Shown: positions 13,411-26,836, counted from the stretch's first letter. The stretch is 64,000 bases of DNA from Hydractinia symbiolongicarpus (GCF_029227915.1 NC_079883.1:14260001-14324000), one strand, 5' to 3'. Program-made: numbers and translations. The notes: generated from the letters alone by a model not told the origin.

Positions 13411-13646
13411 CAAAGTAGTTCTCTTTCATTATGTATATTGTTATTTAAAACTATTTTTTTTAAATCAAATCTAATCTTCCCTCCCCTAACTTAGTTTAAA
13501 TTTGCCCCTGGATCTTCCCACCAACTCTAACCTCTGACAGAACAATATTGTAAAGCCCCACTTGTATTAAAAAATGTTGTGTGCTCACAGAAGTTGAAAG
13601 TATGTATAATATTGACAATAAAGGGTAATCAAAAATCCCTTTTTAG

Positions 13647-14689
13647 GTTACTTCACAAAAATGTTTTTATCAGAATCTTACGTACACATGCAAGATGAGT
13701 TGAAAGACGGCAATGTTGTAGTACCGGATGAAAAACGCCCAATATTAAATAAAGTTGCAAAAGTGGATGATGAAAAAGGTTTATTTGAATCAAAATTACT
13801 CTCAAAGTCGGAAAACGACATCTCAAGTTACAAAAATAAACAGAAAAGAGAAGAGTCTGGACGGATCCGTTCAAGCAGTTTGAGTTATGATGCAGATACT
13901 GATACAGACCCAGAAAACGAGAGGAAAGTTGGCATCTCCAACATTTTGTTGTGTGAGATTTGCCAGCTTGAATTTACATCTTGTCACGAAGACCAATTCA
14001 ATTGGCTTGAGTTGGAGGAGGTTGGCAGCGATACCAAGCACCCGCCATTACCTAGTAAAAAAAGCAAAAAAAAGCATAGTCGTACAAAAGTCGACATGGG
14101 TCAAAAAAAGAAGAGCCATCAGCAGGCTAGTAAAATAAACCTTGAAGATTATAAGGATTGGGCTCACCGAATGGAAGAGTTCGATCCAAGTGCAGAAAGG
14201 AAGTGGACATTACAGTACAAGGTGAAGGGTGAGCAGCCAACATTGGCAAAAGCAATAATAGGTCGTGGACATAAAAACGAATTCCCTGAATTGAACAACA
14301 TTCATTTATTTGATGAGGTTAAAACGTTTGCAAAGGCACCATGGCGTGAACAATGGGTTAGTTTGCTAAAAGCTGAAAACGAGAGAATCAATGAGAATTA
14401 TAGTTTGTATCCGAGGAAAAACACATGCCTGTTTTGTTTTGAAGAAAGAGTAAAAGAAATTGTCCACGCTTTACAGCAAGGCTTACCAATGAAATTGAGC
14501 AAAACAGTCACTATCACTAACAGAAATGTAGTTTCTATGCTTGAAAAGAAACATAACGTGCAGCAATTGAGCAATGTTTCAAATAATACTTGGAAAGAGA
14601 AGTTTAAGCTCTCGTTTAGGACCAAGAGAATTAAACAGCCAACAGTGATCCACGATGAATCTGATGAAGAAGAATTTACCATTATATAA
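13647..14689 (+). CDS. Unrecognised charged protein, terminal exon (342 aa from Met at 13661)
   Basis: I do not recognise this protein. The frame is open from an acceptor-like CCCTTTTTAG (ending 13646) through ATG 13661 to TAA at 14687-14689. It can therefore be the start-containing exon or the last exon of a longer gene, since five in-frame codons precede the Met. The N-terminal third is hydrophilic, with a Ser-rich and Asp/Thr run (YDADTDTDPENE). A CEIC pair lies near residue 98, and a Lys-rich nuclear-signal-like stretch (KKSKKKHSRTK) near 132-142. The C-terminal half has a KINLEDYKDW block, a second Cys pair (CLFC) and an acidic end (DESDEEEF). Its length, balanced composition and lack of stops argue for a real gene. 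Confidence 0.6.
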
Positions 14690-16019
14690 GTTGAATGTTT
14701 CTACCATGTAAATTGAATCATATTGGTCTATATTTTTTTAGCACTGAACGTAAGCATAAAACTGTTCTTAGCTCTTTGAAATCAATGCAATATTCTAAAT
14801 TTTGACCAAAGAAAACCTTACGGTTTTTTCTTATGAATGAAACGTTTGGAAATAATTTTCTTGGAAGTTGATTGAAAAGTTAGTCTCAAAAAACACTAAC
14901 CACTTGCTAGAACTGCAATTTCTGCTAGTGAAAAAAGCCTAAGTGCATGTTTATGTATATATTTTTTCTATGTGTATACAGCATTTGATTGCGCTGAATT
15001 TTGTGCACGCCAAGTACACGGAAGAAGTTCATCGAGAAAAGTAACTGTAATGTTATGCGTCAGAGAGCGCAAGTATACCATTAAAAGAATACCAAGAAGT
15101 TCTAAATTCTTAGCTTCCTCCCAATAGGAATATATTTTTGTAATAATGCCACATATCCCCCTCCCTTTTTTTGTAGCACGTTTTACTGAAGTTGTGATTG
15201 CATAGAGTTATTTAAAATTTTCATGTTTTAACTATTTTTTACTATGTACAGTATATTTTTTTACGCAATCTTGAAAGTACTTTTTTTTTCTTTTGCAATG
15301 CGATCAGTGAGATTAGAAATAAGCTGACTAAAAGTATTTTGCGTAATTTCATTTGTGTTTTAATACCCTTCTCAGGATTGTCTTTGTAACTTATTGAAAA
15401 ATTAGCATAAGTAGGTTATCGTAGGTGTCTAAACATAAGTCGATGTTGTTAAACAGCAGGGTTGAGTGTTAAAACCAAATGGGTTTTCTTGTTTAAAATA
15501 ACAAAAAGGGTCAAATTTTCTCTGTAGCGTCTTGATAAAACGATTTTTTGAAAATTTTAAACTGACCCAAAGTCTTTGTTGCCCGTTATTTTTATCAATT
15601 TTTTATATAAACATGCTAGAGAAAGCAAAATGTTGCACTTTTTAACTCTGTTTAGACGCAGAGGAGATAAAAATGTCCCACGTGGTATACTTTAGTAGGT
15701 GACTTTATTATTATTTGGAAATAGAAAGACGAGAAAAATTATAAATAATCTTGATTAAGTTGAAATCCAAAATAAATCGAAAATTTAAGTTGTACCTTAA
15801 GAAATGACTAATGTGGTTTATGTTTTATACCATTGGTAGCTTATTTATTCTCTTTCTAAAACATTTTCATAACAATCAAGTTATTGCGGTCTAACAGTGT
15901 GGCGGTTTTAATGTTTTTTAACTGTAAATCTAATCTAACTGTAAACCTACGCACTCCGCCGTTCAAGGGTTAAAATCTTTCTATTTGTATAAAATTTGCG
16001 CAGCGAAAAAAAATCTATT

Positions 16020-16215
16020 TCGCAAGTTCAATTCCTCAACAAATAACAAGGAAAATACTCGCCCAAGTTCAATTCCTCAACAAATAACAAGGAGAATACT
16101 CGCCCAAGTTCAATTCCCCCAACAAATAACAAGAAAAATACTCGCGCAAGTTCAATTCCTCAACAAATAAGAAAAATACTCGCCCAAGTTCAATCCCCCC
16201 AACAAATGACAAGGG
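16020..16215. repeat. Tandem repeat, about 41-bp unit, nearly five copies
   Basis: The unit reads roughly CAAGTTCAATTCCTCAACA followed by AATAACAAGGAAAATACTCGCC. Copies begin near 16022, 16063, 16105, 16147 and 16187. The fourth copy lacks a few bases, and two copies have CCCCC in place of CCT. No coding role is evident. Confidence 0.9.
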
Positions 16216-16439
16216 AAATAGAGTAAAACTACGTAAACAAGAATTTTTAAAAAATACATAACGATGATATTAATTAGTAGATTAAGCTTAAAAACTATCA
16301 TTCAATTTATCAAAATAACTACGTAGTGTAAAGCACATGGACAACCGCCTCTTTTAGCCTCAAAATCTAAAACAGCCATATCTTGCTATTCCGAACACCT
16401 ACCTTCTTTCCAGGACGTTAAAATAATTACTAGTTAATT

Positions 16440-16705
16440 TAAACCTGTAATTATAGAAATACACACCCTTTTCGCACACGCATACTTCATTCTACTTTGA
16501 CGCCAAAAATAGTATCGTCCTGATATGGCTCGCTCACCTAATGTGGCAAGCTGCAGGGCAGCTGATATTGTAAACATTTTATAAAAGCAAGAAAACTGGT
16601 TGTCAATGAACTTAATCTTAAAATAAGATATTTCCTGATTCACGTTATTTAAATGCTTTGTGTAAGTCTGTTGATTCAAGTTAATTAAATTCTTTTTAAT
16701 CATTT
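16440..16705 (+). repeat. Dispersed repeat family B, copy 1
   Basis: This resembles 49105-49350 in the same orientation. Shared landmarks are AAACCTGTAATTA at the left, CGCATACTTCATTCT, then ATAGTATCGTCCTGATATGG against ATAATATCATCTGGATATGG, GGCAGCTGAT, and the right end TTAATTAAATTCTTTTT. Divergence is moderate. It is a probable non-autonomous element. Confidence 0.7.
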
Positions 16706-17640
16706 GTACCTAGCAACCTTCAATGATTCAAACGCTATAGTAAAACACTGAAAATAAATTTAAAAATATATTTCATAAACCAAAAAATATACATATCTGT
16801 ATAAATATTTTAATAAAAACCAGTATGGAATGTTTATACCTTTAAAGGGGCTACGAACTGGTTAAAATGCTCAAATTCCGTATATCCCGCGCACATATTA
16901 AAAATCCAGCAAACGCGTTTTGCGCAACAAAAAGACCAGCGCACTCTGCTCGCTGGTTCAATATTTTTTTTCGAAAAGTATATTACAAAGAAATATTTCA
17001 GCGAGAGTCATCGTGGATGAAAACATGACCAAAGCTTAGGAAGATAAAAATTCTGGATATATCTATATATTATCTTTAAATTACATACTTGCCGGAAAAA
17101 TAGGCAGTTTTTTTTTCGCCGCCATCAGCTCGACTTTCGTTAAGTCACTAAAGTCGAAAACCAACAGCCGTTCCGTAGCTCCTTTAAATTTCTTTTCGTC
17201 CTATTTAAAATCTCTCATAGACAGAGGAAACATACATAAAACTTGACGATACACTTTTTCTTTACTTAGAAAACTCCCCTTTTCAGTTGGTATATGGGAT
17301 ATGCAGCAGCGTTTTAACAACACCATTTGCAACCAAGATTTGTGTGTAGATTTTACTTCTCACTAACAACACCCTGTCCCTCCCCATTTTTTCACACATG
17401 CCGAAAATGTTTCAGTGAACAAGGAGATAAACGAATAGGCGGACTGATAATTTTTAGAACAAACATTATTTTGAAAGACTGGCAAGGATTGATATCTACA
17501 TCGCATGCACTGTTTCCATGAGATTCTTCTTCTATTCTTTGGCAGTACGATGATACATGCAGCTTAACTGTGTTAATTCTGAGCTACTATGTATTTCAAC
17601 TACCCGAGAAACAATACAAACGCTTTCTTCTGTCTAATTT

Positions 17641-20600
17641 TTAGATCTTGTTCAACTTAGTGACGATTAAGACGCGTAATGCTTGATCGAATGATGTACC
17701 GACCGCCAAACCTTCCTAAAATCATAAAAAAGGGTGTTCATATCTGAGAAAAGTAATACCAGCAGTAATAAAAAAAAATGCTTGTGAGAACAAGTCGCAT
17801 TGTAAAGCGAAGAGGCTCTCTTGCGATTACTTTAAGAATTTTAATAACAAGTTTCACAAATTGGCAGTCATGTTGACATTAGAAGATTGGACAGTTTAAG
17901 TAAAATTAAAAGTTTAATTAAAAGTCAATTTCAAAAATAAAAATAAATAAATTTTATAAAGAGTGTTAAATTACCTTATCTGCTGACCAATCAAATGACG
18001 CGATAGGTTGTGTTGACAAAGTTACATTTTGCAACTTCTTCAAAGTACCCATCACTCCCACTTCCAAACCATCTGAATCTGTATCCACTCGCTTTGAAGG
18101 GTAGGAGCTGCGATAATTAAAAAAAAGGTTACACAAATCAGAGAAGCCCTCACAAATCAGATAAACAAATTCTTTCTATACCTTAAATTTTGGCGAGTAT
18201 TTAATTTGGCGAATGAACAAAATGGAATATTTGGCGTGGATTAAATTTGGCGAATAATAAATTTTATAAAATTTAGCGAGAATTTAATTTGGCGATTGAC
18301 TAAAATGGAATATTTGGCGGGTATTTAATTTTGGCGAATTTTGCCGAAATTTGGCAAATTCAATCCTCGCCAAAATTTATCCACTTCAGGTATTCCCAAT
18401 AAAGATAATCATAAGATATGCCAGCACTCAACATTTAACATTTCGCTAGAAACTACTCACTTTTAAGCAACGCACAGTTTAGATTTTAGGCAACACTGTA
18501 AGAATATTAAAGATAATGCAAAAAGCTACACATAGACAAACCAACCAGTCCGAGTTTGCTGAAAAATTAAGCTAAAAAGAATTACCAACGTTGATAGATC
18601 CACTCCTCGGAAAGAATTGCGGTGATTAAACACTGCCCAATTTTAGGAATTATTACACCACTACCTGTTATTTTTACACTTTATTGAGATATAATAAAGT
18701 TTTGATCAAAACAAAAATGCTTACTACTTCCACAGATTAAGAGTTCCAGTACCACCAGTTGTCATGAACACGTCCCGATTCTGTGGTAGATGCTTGACAG
18801 ACCAGATTGTTGACTTGTGTGCCTAAAACGTGACAAGTAGCGTGTTTAGCTAATGTTTACAGATATACAATGTAAGTGCCTGACCGACACATACATATTG
18901 CCATCTAAAACATACGTGTCGAAGCCAAGTTTTCCAAATTAAATTTTGCACAAAAAATAAAAAGAACGCGACCTTACACAAATGCTACAACTTAAAAGAA
19001 GTTAACGTTAAAAAATAATAGATGAAAGGTAATTCTGATAATATACTTTGTTGTTTAGGTAACTTACTGTTGTTATTTTTTAAAAAAATTATCTGTGGGC
19101 ACATATCTTTCCTACCTTTTCAGTAAGCGACGAATAACCTTTGGATGGATGGTGTGTACGCAAATCAAAAACATGAAATTTCGATTCCAGTGTTGTGGCA
19201 ACTAATTTATTCATCACGATATCTTTTCGATCGAATTCCAATCCGCAGACCTAAACCCGAAAAACAAAGTTGCCTTAACGAAAAAGATTAGAGAGAAAAT
19301 AAACTTGTAATATACATTTATTTCTGAAAATATTATCCGTCAAAATACGTACCCCATTCTTCACATTCGTTTCCCATCTCAGTGACATCGTGCGTAGATC
19401 AAACATTTTTATATCACCGTTGTCGTAGCCTGCACAAACCATTCTTTCGTTTTGATTGTACGTATGTCCTGGGAGAAATTATAAAGAATAAAGATAAAAA
19501 TTTGTAATCAAACCTGCCACTTTAAACACATTTATAAGGATAGCAATAACGCCCTGTCCACGTAAATTTTATTACTTCATGTTAACAAGCGGGCAAAGAT
19601 CCACAAAATAGCGGGACATGCACGACATGTCATCCCCCATGGAATTTTCTATTGGCTAACGATTAGTGCTAATATAATAACATGTTTATCTCCTAAATAC
19701 CAAAAATAAACCACCTAACTAATGGCTACTTCTGCTTAGGGTTTGTTATATTGTGTTGTGCAAATAGTGGATTTAATTTTGAACTCAAAAATGAAAAATA
19801 CAAATTTGAAGCAGCACTAAAAGTCATGTTAAAAAATAGTGTATTTTAGTTTTTGAAATGCTAAGATAACAATTATCCAAGCCCCTTTTTCACCTGAAAT
19901 AAAAATCAAAACTAACACGAAAATAGGAATTAGTTACCGAACGCTACACACCAACAGTCTCTTTTAGTTTCTCCATCAGCACTTTCCATGTTGACTACAG
20001 GTATGTCACGTTGGCGAGGATCCCAGACTTTTACTGATCCTGAACATGTTCAATATATTGAAATTATAAGCAAATATTTCTTTCCACAAAATATTCTGAC
20101 ATTTATCTCTATATTAACAAAATTTTGTCTTTCTATCCGCAAGAAAACCTTCGTGCTACGGAAACACGAAATGGGACATGTAAAGGACGGTCAAACCCGC
20201 GGATTTATATGCTACTGACTACTGATCTTATATGTTAGGGAAGTGTATAAGATACGAGTTAACACAAAAGAAACATGTAACCCACCATCTCTGCTTCCTG
20301 TAACGATTTCAGGAGCTCCTTCTCCAATACCAAGCCCTCCAACACCATCAATGGCGTTTATTATTTCTTTATGTGCTTTGACAGAATAAACAGGTAATGA
20401 AGGAGATTCTAAATCCCTGTAAAGAATCAAAATTAAAAAACCCTGTACAGAATCAAGAATACAAAAATCATCATCATCATCATTCTCGGCTTAACGTCCG
20501 TTTTCCATGCTAGCATGGGTTGGACGGGGTATATTAATGACCCTCTTCCAATCTGATCTAGACTGTGTTAGATCTAAACTCAACTTCCTCTGTATCAAGT

Positions 20601-22507
20601 CTGTCCTTATAACCTCCTGCTAAGTCTTTCTCGGTCTGCCTCTGGGCTTTGCCCCAGGAACTATCAAGTCTCTACACTTTCTTACCCAATTATCCTCCTC
20701 CATTCTTTCCAAGTGCCCCAGCCAGTTCAATTTTATTATCTGGATAACATCTTTAATTCTACGGAGACTTAGCCTGCTTCTTAGCTCATCTGAACTCTTT
20801 CTGTCTCTCAGACTGGCGTTACACAATCACCTAACCATTCTTATATCATTCCTTTCTAAACGGTCAAGATCTTCCTGCTTCACTGCCCATGTCTCACTAC
20901 CGTACAACAAAAATGGTACATATAAACGCATCCTTATTGCAAATAAGGATGAAAATGTCTTGAAGGTCTTTTTCTGTGTTCTAGGCCTATTTATTGTTTA
21001 TCAATGTGTTGATGGCCAAGAAATTTTCAAAAAAATTAGTTCCTGCAGGACTTTCTATACTGATTATGTATATAACAAATGATCAGTTCTGGTTATATAA
21101 GATTCAAGATGGCATTCTTGCATTTTGCACTCACTTACTCTTATAAGACGTGTGATTCAAATATTAAAAAAATATTATGAATAGTGTAGTTTTTGTCTTT
21201 CATATTGAACGAAAGTATTTTCATGCTATGTTTTGAAAAAACGTAGGTAATATTTTTGACATTTTCCTACAAAAAATATAAGGTATATAAACAGTGAATT
21301 CATGTGAACATACTGGAATTATTAATATTATCTCACCATATATCAAGTTTTCCATTAAAATCGCCTGTAGCAAAGAATCTTGTTTGAAGATTGGCAGCCC
21401 CAAACGTTCCACATTTAAATGAAGTACTTTTCTCAATCTGAAATGAAAAAGGAAACTTTTTATATTTTAGGCAATTTGCTGTGACTAATTTATAAAATAA
21501 ACAATGCCGTTTGTTTTTTCGATCACTTATTTCACATTTTTGTACAGAAAATGCTGAAATTCAAAAATGTGTTTTATATTTTGTAGTTTCATAATAACGA
21601 CAAAACACTTGTGAGTTTAATGGTATCAAATTTCTTATAATACAACGCTGCAAAAGAAGCTGAACCTCTACCTATCAAAAGTTCAGGAATTTTTCATTGC
21701 ACTGGCACAATAGAGTAAAATATTAGTGACGACTCAAAGTGAAAGTAACAACTTAAGCAGTCTAGAAACAACAAAGTCAGGAGTTGAATTTTAGGCTGTG
21801 CCATTGGAGGGCATAAAATGGCAGGGGCTTTCAGGCCGCTGCCCTTTTGAGAGGGCTCACGATGCCCCTAAACCCCATTTGTTTTTTAGAACTCTGACTT
21901 GTGGTTTAGTATCTTCAAGGCTATTTTTACACCAGATGAAATCATAACTTAGCCCATCAGCAAAAAAAAGAGAGACAAGATGAATATTAGTAGACAATAA
22001 CTTTTTTCGAATTTATCATTGCAGAAAACAAAAGCAATGAAGAAATCAAAACTCTTTGTGCCTATTATCTACCAGAAATGAGATTACCAAATCCCTTTTA
22101 TGTTTTTTCCCTACTTAAATTAAAAAACAACAAAATTTTTAACAAAGAAGGCAGAGATTTACTTTGTTAATTTGTTTAATTTTTTCAAATTAAGGGAAAT
22201 TAAAATATTGGCAATGCACATGCTCTGAATGCGTTTCTTTCAGAAATTTTAAGCAGGATATGGTGAAATTATCCAATGAGTGGAAATTTCATGACATAAA
22301 GACAAAAAAAAATAAACTCACGTCTGATAAAAGTTTTACATCTCCTTTAAGATCTTGATGAGTAATTTCATACACTTGCATTACACCAGTACCTTTTGGA
22401 TGAGAGCCAACACAAACAAAGCGAGCACTTCTTGGTATAAACTTAGCATCAAATAAAGTGTATGTCATTGATTTGTGCACATGAGTTAAAATTTGTGGGT
22501 TCTCCAT
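17641..22507 (-). CDS. DNAAF10 (WDR92/Monad) homologue, complete, 9 exons
   Basis: DNAAF10 is a WD40 adaptor of the R2TP/prefoldin-like chaperone that preassembles axonemal dynein arms in the cytoplasm. Coding exons (minus): 22507-22322, 21437-21337, 20416-20286, 20039-19938, 19468-19353, 19250-19116, 18822-18725, 18107-17975 and 17715-17641. All phases match and give 358 residues, essentially the human length (about 357). Signature blocks include [98 protein letters not shown] and the C-terminus [13 protein letters not shown] dipeptide-like strand ends (IW, VWD, MFD, VFD, LWK) mark the blades. Intron 2 carries a LINE 3' end and intron 7 an iterated TTTGGCG element. Presence of this gene implies motile cilia or flagella. 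Confidence 0.97.
18185..18383. repeat. Iterated TTTGGCG element in DNAAF10 intron 7
   Basis: The heptamer TTTGGCG occurs seven times in about 175 bp, in blocks such as AATATTTGGCGNG and ATTTAATTTGGCGA. It is closed on the right by its complement CTCGCCAAAATTT, so the ends form an inverted repeat. It is an internally repetitive element, probably a small foldback transposon or satellite-like unit. Confidence 0.75.
20460..20960 (-). pseudogene. LINE 3' end inserted in DNAAF10 intron 2
   Basis: The minus strand encodes the C-terminal region typical of LINE endonuclease/reverse transcriptase proteins. It reads [20 protein letters not shown], then (after a stop replacing a usual Trp) [25 protein letters not shown], and PRGRPRKT near the C-terminus. 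It ends in a (GAT)n-type tail, seen as TCATCATCATCATCA on the plus strand at about 20468-20482. It is 5'-truncated and shares the orientation of the host gene. Distinct from the fragment at 11.6-11.9 kb. Confidence 0.85.
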
Positions 22508-24870
22508 TTTTAATTAAAGTCCTAGGTAAATAAAGCAGTACAGTAGTAAATAATTTTCTTTAAATATATATATTTTTACAGATGAAATTTCATCTTGGCA
22601 AACCTGTGCCACACCTGAAGTAGTGGGTTTATTTGCGGCTAATAGTACTTGCGACTTGAGTGACGCACAAAGTATGTCTACTTTAATTTAATATGTTTTT
22701 CACTGTCAACGTGTGACATTTGTAAGACAACAATTTGTGACTACATTGCGACTACATTGAGAAAATAAAAGCTGTAATTTACTGAGTTGACAGAACTTGT
22801 CAAAATTATTATGCTCATTAACTTTTTCCCCTAAATTACTTTTGTAACTTACTGGTTTTAACAACTACTTAAAGTTAATGCTAACAGACATTACTGGATG
22901 TGTAAGTCTGGGTTGCAAACTCCATTTTAATTTGAAACACTCCCCTGGCCTGTTAGTAAAAGGAACAAAACGTTTTAATCTGGAATTGAAGCATACACGT
23001 TTGTAGGCTGTCTGTCCTGTATATAAATAAGACACAACTACATTCAACAACTTGGGATGGAGATCCATTAAAAAATGCTTTAGGTGGGGCAGCCGTACAT
23101 CCCATTTGTAAACAAAGCACTTTAGTCACCTTTTTTTATAAGAAACCTAAGTATATTTTAAACTTTTAATTTTAATTATTTCAGTTTTATGAATAATTCC
23201 TAATTTGAATAGTTTCTTAAAAAAAATCTGGAGAACTATGAATTGTATATATACTAAGGACAATCATTTTTTATGTTGACACGGTTTTTATTTTACACAC
23301 TTTGGTATTTTACTTTAATCAGAGAAACTTTTGTAAATTTCCTGTATATAAGTTTATATCACAAAAAAAATTGAAATGTTTATTTCTTAGAAAGTTCTAA
23401 ATGTTAGAAAACAAAAATTTTCTCGAAGGCTTGCTCGAAGGTAGCGAAGATAAAAAAAGAAAATTATTATCTATACTTTTATTTTAACATTTTTCAAAAT
23501 TTTTAGCAGGAATTAATAATTAAGTCCTGGTCACTATAGGTTGTGAAATACGTGTCAATCAAACCTAAAAATGATACCTGCTATATTGCTCTATTACCAA
23601 AAGCAAATCATTTCAATGTGCTCAATGTGATTGCAAAGATATAAATAGATTAGAATTACATTCAACACAAAAGAAAAATGATCTCCAGAATTGTGTTTCA
23701 GGGAGAGCTCGTAATATTAGCAATGACAAGCAATAGATGAAGATAGAACGTGGAAATAAAGTTTTTTTTGAAAAAATCGATTTTGGACTCTTCCCTAATA
23801 AAGATGTCGAATAAAATGTGGTTTTCAAATTTGCTGTTTTCCCTGACTGTCAATTGGCTCCAGCATAAAGAAAATAACATAAGCCTGTGGTAGGCAAGAC
23901 GTAATGGTTGCTGTCTATCTCTTTGCTTTAAAAGAAAGCCATTTAGCTAAATCAAGGGATGACTTGCTAATAAGCTTTGTTCAATTTTTATGGCAGGCAA
24001 TTAGTTTTTTTACCAGTCAGATCTTCTAAAAAGAGCAAGTCATCTACTACTACACTATACATACACCATACCATCCATCCATATCGTCGTAGGTAGCTAG
24101 CTAGTATCTAAAATTAGAAGCCTAAGAGAATATAAAATGCTGACACAACAGGAGCAAGTATTTTGTCAAATTTTCAAACTGTTTTCAGAAAGCCTTTTAT
24201 ACATATATATATGTAGGTATATAATAAAATAAACATAGATTACATTGGGAAAGAAAGTCCTAGTTAGTCCTAGCTACACGATCTCCTGCAACTTTGCTAC
24301 CATTTTAGTCGGTTGATAAATTGTGCAAGCTAAGCATAAATTTTCAAATAAAACATGGTGTGCAAATAGTGTGAAAACAATAAAAATGGTTTTTGTTTTG
24401 AGAAGAGGACATGATGAGAACAAGCGATATTTTATTTTAATCAAAGAAAAACGATAGAAAAAAGATAAAAATAGAAAGCTTGACTTGCATCTATACAGCA
24501 ATAAAATTTAAACCTAAAGCAGTATAATCAACTCTCTGTGACGTTCCCTTGTTTTGTGGAAAACAGCGACATAACTGAATCTTTATCTTTCTTGTTTGTG
24601 TGGCGAGCTTGTGAGACCAATACAACAAGGAAGGCGATCTTCTAAAGGTTTAAGTAAAATAAACGGATTTATTTGTCTTTATTTTTAGCAGTAGGTAAAC
24701 CTTCCACATTTGTTTTCTGCCCAGATTGAATGTGACCTGTTTATAAACTTTTGTGAGTAAAACATTGTTATTCTTGTGAATCGCAAAATTTAGTTTCCAC
24801 AAAATTTCATTTCATTTGAGAACAATAACAACTTTTCCACCAGGGCTGTTTGCTTGTAAGAAGTGCTGAC

Positions 24871-25128
24871 GAATAATATAAGAGCCAATCAGCCCCATTT
24901 ATGTTTGTTCTATAAGTGAGGAATAACGTAAAAGTGTCACACATAAGCCAGCCTGCCCTGATTATGTTCATTCTATAAGTGAGAAATAATATAAAAATGT
25001 TGTACAAGCCCACCTGCCCTGATTATGTTCGTTCTATAAGTGCCAAATATTTTTTAACTGTCGTACATAAGTGCCTAATAGTATAAAAAGTGTCCTACAT
25101 AAGCCGACCATTCCTGATTTTGTTGCCT
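24871..25128. repeat. Degenerate tandem repeat, about 61-64-bp unit, four copies
   Basis: Successive units share GTTCTATAAGTGAGGAATAA, AGTGT-ACATAAGCC and CCTGCCCTGATTATGTT. The copies are diverged, with an internally rearranged last unit. No coding role is evident. Confidence 0.75.
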
Positions 25129-26604
25129 CCATTATGTATTTTCAGCCCTATTTATAAACAGGGCAAGCTGCTGTACATAATCTGGGCAGTGTTCATAATC
25201 TGGGCAAAACATTCAAAAAGGTCTATTAACTGCTCCCACAGTTCCACAAAAAGTTTGGCTAGCTTAGCTATTTTTATTTCCGAACTTGGCACTCTGAATT
25301 TACTTTTCTATAAATTAATTGCTAATATTCCCAGAATAATCACAGAAAGACAAATGTATTTCAATTTGGCAAAAAGGGTTGAGGATGCTGGGTAAGCAAA
25401 AATACGGAAAACTCTGCTGTGTGTATACCCAAATTAATAATACTCTCCTCCAATCGACACCTATCTTGACTCATGAAGCATCATGAGTCATTACACTGAC
25501 TTACGTTTTCTTAAACAACTTCTTGTTGTTACCTTCTCGTAATTTGTTACAACTTCTCGTTGTTTTGTTCTTTTAATATTTTTTAAGACTTCTCCTGGCT
25601 TTCATTTTTCTCTCTTTTTTACAACTTCTCGTTGCTTCCTTTCTCTCTTTTTTACAATACTTGTGTAAAATTGTCCTTCTCTCATGAGTATGCACACACT
25701 ACGAAGTGAAGGCTGACAAAACAACTGCCTCTTTTTCAAATACACCTGAGCTGTATCTTTACTGGGGTAGAAGCACAACGACGCACTATAAACAGCAGAC
25801 TCCCAAATGCCACCCAGCGCACACACCAAATAAAAAAATAATAAAACATCAGAGATTAAAGCAGGCCAATTGCTTCCACCACTGGACAAAAACCTTGTTG
25901 ATTCATAAAGCCAAATTCCATCAGCTCAAGAAAATAGTGTAACTAAAGCAATAAACCATTCCTGAATTTCATAAATTATAATAATTATCCAAAATTTTAT
26001 AATGGTTCTGTGCTCTTCAAATAAGGATATTCAGATAGAATAATAAATTATCATGACAAAAATGAAGTTTTAAGAAGAATGTAATATTTTGGTTGGATTT
26101 TATTTAAATTTAAAGAAAATAATTATTTTGAAAACGAGGCTATTTTTAGAAAGCTCTGCTATATGAAGGGTTTGGCCGTAACTTTCAGCTCGGAATTAAG
26201 GCACTTAACTAACAAAAATATTTACGAAATTAGGTAATTTGTTATACCTTTTGCTAAGGAGCTTAGGGATAAGAATCATTTTTAGCATCGACCTCTTTAA
26301 TTGAGTTTGGCATAATTAGAAAATTTGGGAAAGGTCTATTGGACAAAAAAAGAGAAAACAGTGTTAAAAGTGGGTAGTTAGGGAAATTTTTAGTTGTTTT
26401 TGTAAGACAATCTTGTCAGCTTAGGTCAGAGGCCAATTTGATGTGAAATTCCTAATTTTATATGCCATTAGTAACTAGAGACTAGAATGGCCTGGCTAAC
26501 AATACCCATAAACAAAACATCATGCAGCAATTTTGAAGCTAAATATAGTGTTTTTATATTTTAATTCACCCTTAAACATTGGTATATTTAGCCTGTAATC
26601 AATC

Positions 26605-26720
26605 CAGGATAATTATACAGTATGTACAGTTTAATTAGCAGCTTATACAGCTAATTATTCAGTAGAAATCTTTTTTGCTTTGATTTCCACACCTTTTTTA
26701 AATATTGATCTTCCCATGCC
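26605..26720 (+). repeat. Dispersed repeat family C, copy 1
   Basis: This resembles 45900-46035 in the same orientation. Shared blocks are TACAGTATGTACAGT, GCAGCTTATACAGCT, and ATTTCCACACCTTT near the right end. No coding content is seen. Limits are approximate. Confidence 0.65.
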
Positions 26721-26836
26721 ATAGTAATTTGGTACCTGCATGTTGATTTGAAAAAAAAAATTGTTAGTCTTGCTTATACAAGCCTTCCCACAAAATTGGT
26801 AAAAATGTTAATGTTTTATCTAGACTTACATAAAAA

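Larger units (their letters stand above)
7990..13646. other. Gene-poor region with transposon relics
   Basis: About 5.6 kb without a recognisable host gene. It holds a degenerate LINE reverse transcriptase (about 11560-11912, minus) and two adjacent inverted-repeat elements (13168-13271 and 13300-13410). A short direct duplication of a block ending AATCAATATGGCGCGTT lies near 12090-12140. The remaining ORFs (for example 9919-10125 and 10678-11019) have no recognised similarity and poor splice context. Confidence 0.5.
14690..17640. other. Intergenic region with two repeat elements
   Basis: About 3 kb between the convergent 342-aa gene and DNAAF10. It carries a 41-bp tandem repeat (16020-16215) and one copy of dispersed repeat family B (16440-16705). 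The region around 16850-17200 contains CpG-bearing sequence but no recognisable gene. Confidence 0.5.
22508..26836. other. Upstream region between divergent DNAAF10 and SDE2
   Basis: About 4.3 kb with no recognised gene. It contains a degenerate tandem repeat (24871-25128), a block with repeated ACTTCTCGTTG motifs around 25500-25660, and dispersed repeat family C (26605-26720). A TTTATCTAG just before the SDE2 start (about 26822) could be the acceptor of a 5'UTR intron. Short ORFs such as 22865-23068 (minus) are unconvincing. Confidence 0.5.

Noticed and set aside
22865-23068. 67-residue minus-strand ORF upstream of DNAAF10
   Set aside because: Reasonable composition, but no similarity, no partner exon and no supporting splice sites.
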